From: Persicitalea sp038235275
GTDB lineage: Bacteria > Bacteroidota > Bacteroidia > Cytophagales > Spirosomataceae
DNA length: 64,000 nt
Assembly: GCA_038235275.1 (NCBI GenBank)
Contig: JBBSUC010000027.1
Coordinates: forward strand, 7,904-71,903
Direction: 5' to 3'
The position numbers and the translations under genes were made by a program. How positions within the stretch are numbered: the stretch's first letter is position 1; each line of letters begins with the position of its first letter. The notes under the pieces are model-generated. The model was not told the origin of the DNA. It made no database searches and saw nothing but the letters and a program-made list of their open reading frames with translations. Shown in pieces: positions 58,558 through 64,000 of this stretch.

Positions 58558-60027
58558 ATGAAAAAACTTTTCCTCATCGCCTTCCTTACGCCATTTATGC
58601 TTTCGGCTCAGCCCATTCCCCTTGCCCAAAAACTCCACGACGCCCACGTCACCTACCGCGAAACCACCCTGACGCAACGCCGCTTCAAGCACAAAGATGT
58701 GCAGGCATTGCTGGATAAACGCCGGAATAACCCGCTCTACGAAATCACCAAGGTCGGCGAATCGTTCCAGGGACGCGCCATCGATATGATCAGAGTTGGC
58801 CACGGGCCGCATAAAGCACTGTTGTGGACCCAGATGCACGGCGACGAACCCACCGCCACGATGGCCGTGTTCGACATCCTGAATTTTTTGGAAAGCAAAA
58901 ATGACGACTTCGACGCGCTGCGGACGCAACTGCTCGACAGTTTGACGCTGTTCATCGTGCCGATGCTCAACCCCGACGGGGCCGAACGCTACCAGCGCCG
59001 CACCGCGCAGGGCATCGACATGAACCGCGACGCGCTCTATCTCCAAACCCCCGAAGGGCGCATTCTGAAAGAATTACAGCAAACTTTGCGGCCCGAATAC
59101 GGCTTCAATCTCCATGACCAAAGCCCGCGTTACTCGGCGGGCCGCAGCGGCAACGTCGCCACTATTTCGTTCCTGGCCACGGCCTACGACTACGACCGCA
59201 ACATCAACGACGTGCGCGAGAAATCCATGAAAATGGTCGTGCGGATGAACCGGCTTTTGCAAACGTTCATCCCGGGCCAGGTGGCCCGTTACGCCGACGA
59301 CTACGAACCCCGCGCCTTTGGCGACAACGTGCAAAAGTGGGGTACCACGCTCATTCTCATCGAGTCGGGCGGGTATCAGGGCGATCCCGAGAAGCAGTAC
59401 ATCCGGCAGCTCAATTTCGTGGCTATCCTGTCGGGCCTGGTCGCCGTGGCCGACGGTTCACTGGCCGCCGAAACCCGCGACGATTACTACCAGATTCCCG
59501 AAAATGAGCGTTACCTCTACGACCTGCTGGTGCGTAACGCGACGGTGAAACTGAACGGCAAAACCTACCAAACTGACTTCGGCATCAACCGCAACGAGGT
59601 CAATTACGCCAACGCCAGCAAGTTTTTTTATTTTAGCAAAATAGAAGAATACGGCGACCTCTCGACGCACTACGGCAGCGAAGAAATCGACGCCAACGGC
59701 TACACGCTGGAACGCGGTAAGGTCTATCCCACGACTCTCAAAAGCATCAGCGAGGCTGCCAAACTGAATCCGGTGGAACTGTGGAAGCAGGGATACACCT
59801 ACCTGCGCGTTACCAACACCTCAGGCCGTAGCCTGGGTTTGTATTACACCGTGCAACCCTTCCACGTTTTGCGTTCCGCCGTGGCCCCAACGGGTTCGCC
59901 GGATATGGGTGACACAGCCACTTTTATCCTGAAAAAAGCCGGAAAAGTGCGTTACGCGGTGGTGAATGGGTTTGTTTTCGACGTGGAGGAGCCATTCGTC
60001 CGAAAGGGCAATGGAATTGTGGAGTGA
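58558..60027 (+). CDS. Exported M14-family zinc carboxypeptidase
   Basis: 489 residues from ATG 58558 (MKKLFLIAFLTPFMLSAQ, a signal peptide). Zinc motif HxxE is His94 and Glu97 (QMHGDEPT); IVPMLNPDGAERYQRR and GIDMNRDA give the substrate-binding Asn-Arg; FNLHDQ supplies the third zinc His; the catalytic Glu is in LILIESGGY. After the catalytic domain about 130 residues of uncertain fold remain. It probably trims peptides in the periplasm or outside. Located before the TonB receptor remnant. Confidence 0.88.
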   Translation: MKKLFLIAFLTPFMLSAQPIPLAQKLHDAHVTYRETTLTQRRFKHKDVQALLDKRRNNPLYEITKVGESFQGRAIDMIRVGHGPHKALLWTQMHGDEPTATMAVFDILNFLESKNDDFDALRTQLLDSLTLFIVPMLNPDGAERYQRRTAQGIDMNRDALYLQTPEGRILKELQQTLRPEYGFNLHDQSPRYSAGRSGNVATISFLATAYDYDRNINDVREKSMKMVVRMNRLLQTFIPGQVARYADDYEPRAFGDNVQKWGTTLILIESGGYQGDPEKQYIRQLNFVAILSGLVAVADGSLAAETRDDYYQIPENERYLYDLLVRNATVKLNGKTYQTDFGINRNEVNYANASKFFYFSKIEEYGDLSTHYGSEEIDANGYTLERGKVYPTTLKSISEAAKLNPVELWKQGYTYLRVTNTSGRSLGLYYTVQPFHVLRSAVAPTGSPDMGDTATFILKKAGKVRYAVVNGFVFDVEEPFVRKGNGIVE

Positions 60028-60034
60028 AACATTA

Positions 60035-60065
60035 TTTGGCAGGAAGGGCAGTTTCGCTAGTTTTG
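60035..60065 (+). promoter_or_regulatory. Intact promoter in front of the receptor pseudogene
   Basis: TTTG 60035-60038 and TAGTTTTG 60058-60065, 19 nt between them, a textbook Bacteroidota promoter, 26 nt before the ATG of the degraded receptor. Confidence 0.75.
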
Positions 60066-60091
60066 TTTTTCCAAAACACAAACTCAACTTC

Positions 60092-60449
60092 ATGCAAAAA
60101 TTATTGTACCGCCTGGTGGCGGTCAATCTTATTTTCTTGCCAGACCTGACCGCTCAAAACATCAGAGCCGATACCCTGCAACTCGATGAAGTAGTTGTCT
60201 CTGCCTCCAAATTCGGCGAGTTGAAGCGCAATGTTCCCTACCAAATCGAGCAGATGAAGCGCTCGGAAATCGCCTTCCGCAATGCCCGCCTGGTACACGC
60301 TGAACGTGCGCGCTTCGTACCAGCTAACCTCCTCTCTGACGCTTCAGGCGGCGGCCGAGAATATTTTGGACGCCAACTACCGCACCTTTGCCAGCGGCGT
60401 GAGTGCGGCTGGGCGTAGCTTCATTATGGCGTTGCGGGGCAGTTTTTAG
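60092..60449 (+). pseudogene. Internally deleted TonB-dependent receptor
   Basis: From ATG 60092 the frame reads a signal peptide and the beginning of a plug (TLQLDEVVVSASKFGELKRN, EQMKRSEIAFRNAR). From about 60303 a different frame reads the end of a receptor barrel (YTLNVRASYQLTSSLTLQAA, ENILDANYRTFASGVSAAGR) up to TAG 60447-60449. About 550-650 residues of plug and barrel are missing and the two ends are out of frame. The promoter is preserved. The product, if made, would be a short non-functional peptide. Confidence 0.85.
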
Positions 60450-60538
60450 GGGTTTTGTACTACACCGGGCCTTGCTTCGTTTGAAGTGACCACGCCGAAG
60501 CAGCTAATTGGTCCGGCGGTAACCCTCTAATTTTTTTT

Positions 60539-61153
60539 GTGAAAAAACTGATTTCTACCCTGGTGTTTGGGTGCGCACTCTTCCACCTGCCAGCCGCCGG
60601 ACAGGCCGTTATCTACGACATTCTGCTCGCCGGAAAGTCCGTGGGTGAGCTGACGATTACGCCCACCCGTTCGGGCGACGGCAGCGATCATCTGCGGGTC
60701 AGGGGGGCCATCGACACGTTCCTGTACGACGTGGTATACGTCAGTGAAAATCAATTTGAAAACGGTGTGCTGAAAGCGTCTATGTCGAGTCAGGAAGTGA
60801 ATGGAAAGCTGAAGGAGAAAACCAACACTGTCAAGACCGCCGACCGCTATCGGGTGACCTTCGCCGAAGGCCAATCCGCCGCCAAAGAAACCGCTCCCAT
60901 AGCCCATCCCATTAATCACACCGTGACCAGTCTTTACTATCGGGAGCCCCTGAATATGAAGCTAATATACTCCGATCGCTACGGGGCGATGTGCGCGGTG
61001 CAGCGAATAGATACCGGTGCCTACGACGTGGTGATGCCCGACGGCAAAAAGACCCGCTACACCTACGCCGAGGGACAATGCCGGGAAGTCAAGTCCCAAA
61101 TCGCGGGCCTTAACCTGATATTCCGGATTCGGCCGGGGAGCGTAGCGAGGTAG
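60539..61153 (+). CDS. DUF6134-like exported protein
   Basis: 204 residues from GTG 60539 (MKKLISTLVFGCALFHLPAAG), signal peptide clear. The mature part (VIYDILLAGKSVGELTITPT, VYVSENQFENGVLKASMS, NMKLIYSDRYGAMCAVQRID) fits a beta-rich DUF6134-type domain. Function unknown, periplasmic by inference. It follows the receptor remnant after 89 nt with a T-rich stretch directly before the start. Confidence 0.7.
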   Translation: MKKLISTLVFGCALFHLPAAGQAVIYDILLAGKSVGELTITPTRSGDGSDHLRVRGAIDTFLYDVVYVSENQFENGVLKASMSSQEVNGKLKEKTNTVKTADRYRVTFAEGQSAAKETAPIAHPINHTVTSLYYREPLNMKLIYSDRYGAMCAVQRIDTGAYDVVMPDGKKTRYTYAEGQCREVKSQIAGLNLIFRIRPGSVAR

Positions 61154-61224
61154 CAGGGTAACGACGAATTGGTAATGGCTACCAAGTCTTTTTTGCTTTC
61201 CTTTCGGTACATTATTTTACTAAA

Positions 61225-61476
61225 ATGCAGCAAGCCATGAGTATCACAGAAATCATTACTATTGACCAGGATATTCTGGGCGGGTAAACCGTTTTCAAAG
61301 GCACCCGTGTTCCCATCGAAAGTGTGCTCGACCACTTGGAAGCCGGGGTGACGCTCGATGAATTCCTGGATGATTTCCCGACTGTTACCAAGGCCCAAGC
61401 CGTAGCTTTACTGGATTGTGCCAACCGCCTGCTGAATGCCAAGCATATAGATCAATTATATGCGGCTGTTGATTGA
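61225..61476 (+). pseudogene. DUF433-family antitoxin interrupted by a stop codon
   Basis: Reading from ATG 61225 (or 61237) gives a DUF433 protein, SITEIITIDQDILGG, a TAA at 61285-61287, then TVFKGTRVPIESVLDHLEAG and FLDDFPTVTKAQAVALLD up to TGA 61474-61476. Family members have Gly-Gly-Lys-Pro where this one has Gly-Gly-stop-Thr. The remainder is in frame and undamaged, so the mutation is recent. The gene overlaps the following DUF5615 toxin start by 17 nt, the usual order of this toxin-antitoxin type. Confidence 0.85.
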
Positions 61477-61768
61477 CGAGAACTTGCCCAAACGGCTCAA
61501 ACTTGACTTTCTCGAGCATGAGGTTTTTACCGTTCGCTATAAAAACTGGAGTGGCGTTAAAAATGGCGAGCTGCTCAAACTCCTGACCGAAGAAGGATTC
61601 GACGCACTCTTGACCTTCGACAAAAATCTACAGCACCAGCAAAACTTCTCTAAATATTCCGTTGCCGTGTTTGTGCTGTCGGCCAGAATTAACCGCTACG
61701 AAGCATTGACGCATTTGTCTTCGCAGATCAGAGAATACCTGAACCATGCTCCCTTCCAAGTGGCGTAG
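61460..61768 (+). CDS. DUF5615 PIN-like toxin
   Basis: 102 residues, complete. MRLLIDENLPKRLKLDFLEH and LLTFDKNLQHQQNFSKYS are the DUF5615/Mut7-C-like PIN pattern, with acidic Asp6 and Glu7 and a later Asp in TFDKNL. Such proteins are putative ribonuclease toxins paired with DUF433. Here the toxin frame is intact while the antitoxin frame is stopped. Its stop lies 3 nt from the end of the convergent UPF0175 remnant. Confidence 0.85.
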   Translation: MRLLIDENLPKRLKLDFLEHEVFTVRYKNWSGVKNGELLKLLTEEGFDALLTFDKNLQHQQNFSKYSVAVFVLSARINRYEALTHLSSQIREYLNHAPFQVA

Positions 61769-61771
61769 TGA

Positions 61772-61965
61772 TTATTCAATAGTCAGGCGAACCGCGTTCA
61801 CGCAATGCTCCAATTCTTCCAAAAACTGTTTCCGGGAAATACCAGCAAATTCAGCCGCCTGGCCTGATGATAGGATTTCTCTGTCGAACATATAAGCGGC
61901 TAAGACCATTTTTGCTTCGTACAACTCCACTTCTCATCGGGGAGTTCTGTGTTGAGCACTTTCAT
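61772..61965 (-). pseudogene. UPF0175-family antitoxin remnant with a 1-nt deletion
   Basis: From the ATG at 61965 the frame reads MKVLNTELPDEK and stops after 21 residues. One added nucleotide after GATGAGAA restores VELYEAKMVLAAYMFDREIL and SSGQAAEFAGISRKQFLEEL to a TAA at 61772-61774. This is the UPF0175 pattern. A GTG at 61930 could still start the second part (52 residues). No PIN or DUF3368 partner is present on this strand. Confidence 0.8.
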
Positions 61966-62002
61966 GTTTTAAAATTTTACTTGCTAAACGATTTCTCACG
62001 CT

Positions 62003-62167
62003 CTATTCCCACGCATCACGCATTCTTTTTTGAATTTCCAGAGGATCACCCTCGATTTTCAGTACTCCTACGTACTTCATGGCGTCGAGTCAATTGGTGG
62101 CTGCTTTCTCATTGATCTTCGGAAGCACATCTTCCAGTCGCTGGCCTTTTTTAAGTAGGATGGTCAT
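62003..62167 (-). pseudogene. Small antitoxin-like gene interrupted by TGA
   Basis: From the ATG at 62167: MTILLKKGQRLEDVLPKINE KAATN in one frame, then TGA at 62090-62092, then LDAMKYVGVLKIEGDPLEIQ and KRMRDAWE to TAG 62003-62005. The tail ending DPLEIQKRMRDAWE is what I associate with short Bacteroidota antitoxin-type proteins. The reading frame is otherwise kept (55 codons). It lies 37 nt before the UPF0175 remnant on the same strand. Confidence 0.65.
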
Positions 62168-62263
62168 GGTTGACGGATGTTGTGAATGATGAAGGTAAGT
62201 AAAAAAGCCAGACGGTCGCCGGAATTTGATCGTGCAACGGAGCGAGAAGCGCTACTAAGAAAT

Positions 62264-62298
62264 GGCTTTCTGTCGTTGGCGTAAACTTGGCAGCGGGG
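62264..62298. repeat. 35-bp toxin-antitoxin boundary repeat, copy A
   Basis: Core words GGCTTTCT, CGTTGGCGTAAAC, TGGCAGCGG, 35 nt in all. It differs from copy B at three positions. It begins 19 nt beyond the stop of the PIN toxin (62318). Confidence 0.85.
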
Positions 62299-62317
62299 TA
62301 ATCAGACACACACACTT

Positions 62318-62731
62318 TCAGTTCTGCGCTAGCAGAAGTCGGGCAAAACTTTGCAAATCCATATACCGGACCATTGGGAATTCAATTCCATTCAAATCGC
62401 TGAAATGCTTGTCGTTCGTCACGATGAAGTTGGCTTCTGCCGCTACGCAACAGTCTACATACTTATTATCGTCAGGATCGCGGTGTATCAAATTCCAACG
62501 ATAATATGCCTCGGTGTAAACCGTGTTAGCTTGCCGCCCAACCAATTCAAGTAAGTTGTTAGCTATCTCGGTATTCATCTTTTGCCCGAATATTTCTTCG
62601 TATTCTTCAAGGATGTCGGTCGTGACCGCCAACTCGAATTCTTTACGGCGGTAGGCGTCGAAAATAGGACGGTAAGGAGAAACCTTAGGGATGATCGCCA
62701 GAAAGCAATTCACATCGATAACAACCCTCAT
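62318..62731 (-). CDS. PIN-family toxin (COG1569 type)
   Basis: 137 residues. PIN RNase fold: MRVVIDVNCFLAII with first acidic Asp6, EYEEIF, DPDDNKYVDCCVAAEANFIV with the central acidic pair, and VTNDKHF as the last acidic site. It is probably an endoribonuclease toxin. Its ATG overlaps the stop of the upstream antitoxin gene (ATGA), a coupled pair. The whole module sits between repeat copies A and B. Confidence 0.88.
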   Translation of the reverse strand: MRVVIDVNCFLAIIPKVSPYRPIFDAYRRKEFELAVTTDILEEYEEIFGQKMNTEIANNLLELVGRQANTVYTEAYYRWNLIHRDPDDNKYVDCCVAAEANFIVTNDKHFSDLNGIEFPMVRYMDLQSFARLLLAQN

Positions 62732-62949
62732 TTTTGTTTGTCGTAAGGCGTACGGTTATGCTCGCTGAGCCAATGCTCCGCTACTTTGGGCGTCCAGTTT
62801 TCTTTTTCGGCCAGTTGATCTACGGCATCGTCCAGTTGTTGGGCGAAGTAATCAGCCAGTAGCTGCCGGATTTCCAGCACTTGTTTTTCGCTCACGGGTC
62901 GCGCGAAGGTTTTGACCAGTTCGACTTGTAGTGGGGTTAGGGTGTTCAT
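62728..62949 (-). CDS. Antitoxin of the PIN module
   Basis: 73 residues, helical (LTPLQVELVKTFARPVSEKQ, VLEIRQLLADYFAQQLDDAV), charged C-terminus. No DNA-binding fold can be claimed from sight. Role inferred from size, order (antitoxin first) and 4-nt overlap with the PIN gene. The start lies 18 nt from repeat copy B. Confidence 0.8.
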   Translation of the reverse strand: MNTLTPLQVELVKTFARPVSEKQVLEIRQLLADYFAQQLDDAVDQLAEKENWTPKVAEHWLSEHNRTPYDKQK

Positions 62950-62967
62950 AGGTATTTAATTTTTGCT

Positions 62968-63002
62968 GGCTTTCTGGCGTTGGCGTAAACTTGGCAGCGG
63001 AG
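62968..63002. repeat. 35-bp toxin-antitoxin boundary repeat, copy B
   Basis: Same core as A and C. 18 nt separate it from the downstream antitoxin start (62949) and 18 nt from the stop of the upstream toxin (63021). Confidence 0.85.
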
Positions 63003-63020
63003 CAGTCGGCAACCTTCGAT

Positions 63021-63386
63021 CTATGGTATAGGGTCCACTACCTTCAAATCAGAGATCCATTTGAAATCTGACACATTTCGGGTGTAAAGTTCAAAATCAT
63101 ATTGTAAAGCCGTAGCCGCGATGACGGCATCTCCTGCGGACATTTTTCGCTGCTGGCGTAGTCCGATGGCCGTCAGTAGTATCGCATCGGTAATTTGAGA
63201 AAGGGGGAGGCTATAAAACACGCTTTCGAAGTACCGCTTGCTTTTTGCGTCTAAGCCGTGAAAGCCTAGCACTTCTAATTTTGAAAAAAGGGAGGCGCGG
63301 CTGTCTGCGGCCTTTATCAAAGGTCGTAAGTACTCGAATTCAGGCAAGGCCGAATAAATGATGAGGTTGCTATCGAGAATGCGCAT
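63021..63386 (-). CDS. VapC-like PIN toxin
   Basis: 121 residues. MRILDSNLIIYSALPE with Asp5, then FSKLEVLGFHGL with the second acidic residue, SAGDAVIAATALQYDFELYT with the third, and NVSDF with the last, a complete VapC pattern. It would cleave tRNA or rRNA. It follows its antitoxin gene after 8 nt and ends 18 nt before repeat copy B. Confidence 0.9.
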   Translation of the reverse strand: MRILDSNLIIYSALPEFEYLRPLIKAADSRASLFSKLEVLGFHGLDAKSKRYFESVFYSLPLSQITDAILLTAIGLRQQRKMSAGDAVIAATALQYDFELYTRNVSDFKWISDLKVVDPIP

Positions 63387-63394
63387 AATGGAAA

Positions 63395-63673
63395 TCAGTC
63401 TCGAAAGGGTAGCGGACGATCCTGGCGGCTACGCTCGAATTCCGCCAAGAACTCTTTTGGATTTTCAATCCCGCCACCTTCGTCGATAATGCGGTGCGCT
63501 TCCTGCAAGCTTTCTGATGATCTTACGATGGTTTCCTCCTCAGCTTGAGCGGCACGGCTGGTATCATCAGCGGGCAAAATGATTATTTCCAAACGCCGCT
63601 TGGTGTACTCGGCAGGTACCTCGATCTGGATGATGCCATCACTGGACGTAACGAATTGGCGTAGCGCGTTCAT
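63395..63673 (-). CDS. VapB-like antitoxin
   Basis: 92 residues. The N-terminal half is beta-rich (SSDGIIQIEVPAEYTKRRLE, IIILPADD), the C-terminal half an acidic, probably disordered toxin-binding tail (EFLAEFERSRQDR). The design suits a type II antitoxin; the family is not certain. It precedes the VapC-like gene by 8 nt. Confidence 0.8.
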   Translation of the reverse strand: MNALRQFVTSSDGIIQIEVPAEYTKRRLEIIILPADDTSRAAQAEEETIVRSSESLQEAHRIIDEGGGIENPKEFLAEFERSRQDRPLPFRD

Positions 63674-63743
63674 GTTTTTTTCTCAAATATAAGGAAAAAG
63701 GAACGGTGCCGCTCGTGCTGGGAATAGATGGCGGCTGATTGCT

Positions 63744-63778
63744 GGCTTTCTTGCGTTGGCGTAAACCTGGCAGCGGGG
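63744..63778. repeat. 35-bp toxin-antitoxin boundary repeat, copy C
   Basis: Same core (GGCTTTCT, GCGTTGGCGTAAAC, TGGCAGCGGGG), 70 nt upstream of the VapB-like start. Shares GCT before the core with copy B. Confidence 0.85.
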
Positions 63779-64000
63779 CCGTTAAACGGGGCCGACCCTC
63801 GGCGGCCTTTTATCTTTGGCACGCGGTCATCCTTCGGAAGACCCCGCACAACCTTTAAGTTTGCCATCTAGGACAAAACCAAGAAGTATTGCAGATCACG
63901 AGTGCTTAGGGTAAATTTATTCCTATAAAAATGTCCTAAGTGGGAAGCAGGTGAACCCTAAACGCACAACCGAATACGAATTCAGGCTGCCGATTCAGCC
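63779..64000. other. No gene supported at the right edge
   Basis: A short minus-strand open frame (63670-63867) crosses repeat copy C and has no recognisable content. The last 130 nt are AT-richer with no motif I can name. The next gene of the array may lie beyond the window. Confidence 0.5.

Noticed and set aside
62262..62504. Small protein encoded across boundary repeat copy A
   Set aside because: The same frame is open over the repeat in all copies, but substitutions change residues freely (Cys, Trp, Leu) and the frames end at unrelated places.
62264..63778. Integron attC sites
   Set aside because: The 35-nt repeat lacks the paired R and L boxes and does not fold on itself; no integron integrase is in the window.
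63670..63867. 65-codon minus-strand gene upstream of the VapB-like antitoxin
   Set aside because: It runs through repeat copy C, overlaps the antitoxin start and has no family resemblance.

Overview
The window looks like a chromosomal segment of a moderately GC-rich Bacteroidota bacterium, most like Cytophagales/Spirosomataceae. The evidence is two intact TonB-dependent receptors with N-terminal carboxypeptidase-regulatory-like domains, promoters of the Bacteroidota type (-7 box TAnnTTTG with TTG/TTTG about 17-21 nt upstream) in front of all three tRNAs and several genes, little sign of Shine-Dalgarno sequences, many TTG starts, and families typical of the phylum (long IspH, NagB-LmbE fusion, DUF4136, DUF6157, DUF6702, DUF748, PEGA-SHOCT lipoprotein). 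The assignment below phylum level is inference.

Layout. 1-6.6 kb: a type I restriction-modification locus (hsdM 3' end, hsdS, hsdR) with a REP-associated (RAYT/IS200-like) transposase 5 nt after hsdM and two composite palindrome arrays that precisely bracket hsdS; a YedK/HMCES-type DNA-crosslink protein follows. 6.7-13.8 kb: TonB receptor, ribokinase plus sugar transporter, fabD, tRNA-Gln, TetR regulator. 13.9-22.5 kb: flippase, mlaF/mlaE lipid transporter, SDR, ROK kinase, ispH, tRNA-His, Mn superoxide dismutase, tadA, small secreted protein. 22.5-31.6 kb: GH130 glycosidase and NagB fusion, glyA, tatC, and a nadK - dipeptide epimerase - PLP enzyme run. 31.8-42.6 kb: lipoproteins, propeller-phosphoesterase, pdhB, glycosyltransferase, aroB, M20 hydrolase, quinone oxidoreductase. 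42.8-54.7 kb: TonB receptor with a partner surface lipoprotein, rseP, lon, DUF748 protein, RNA-processing metallo-beta-lactamase protein, tRNA-Leu. 54.9-61.2 kb: hemJ, iodotyrosine-deiodinase-like flavoprotein, small outer-membrane protein, frameshifted lipoprotein, pseudouridine synthase, M14 carboxypeptidase, internally deleted TonB receptor, DUF6134 protein. 61.2-64 kb: a toxin-antitoxin cluster with three broken antitoxin-type genes and two intact PIN-toxin modules separated by a 35-bp repeat.

Most of the middle is housekeeping: envelope maintenance (mla, rseP, lon, tat, lipoproteins), cofactor and central metabolism (nadK, aroB, fabD, glyA, pdhB, ispH, hemJ). The accessory ends carry the interest: (1) hsdS flanked on both sides by arrays with the same architecture but different, compensating stem sequences; (2) an intact-toxin/dead-antitoxin cluster with cassette-like 35-bp boundaries; (3) a window-wide family of degenerate simple-sequence tracts, often paired as inverted repeats, next to gene starts and ends, one of which appears to encode the hydrophobic core of a signal peptide.
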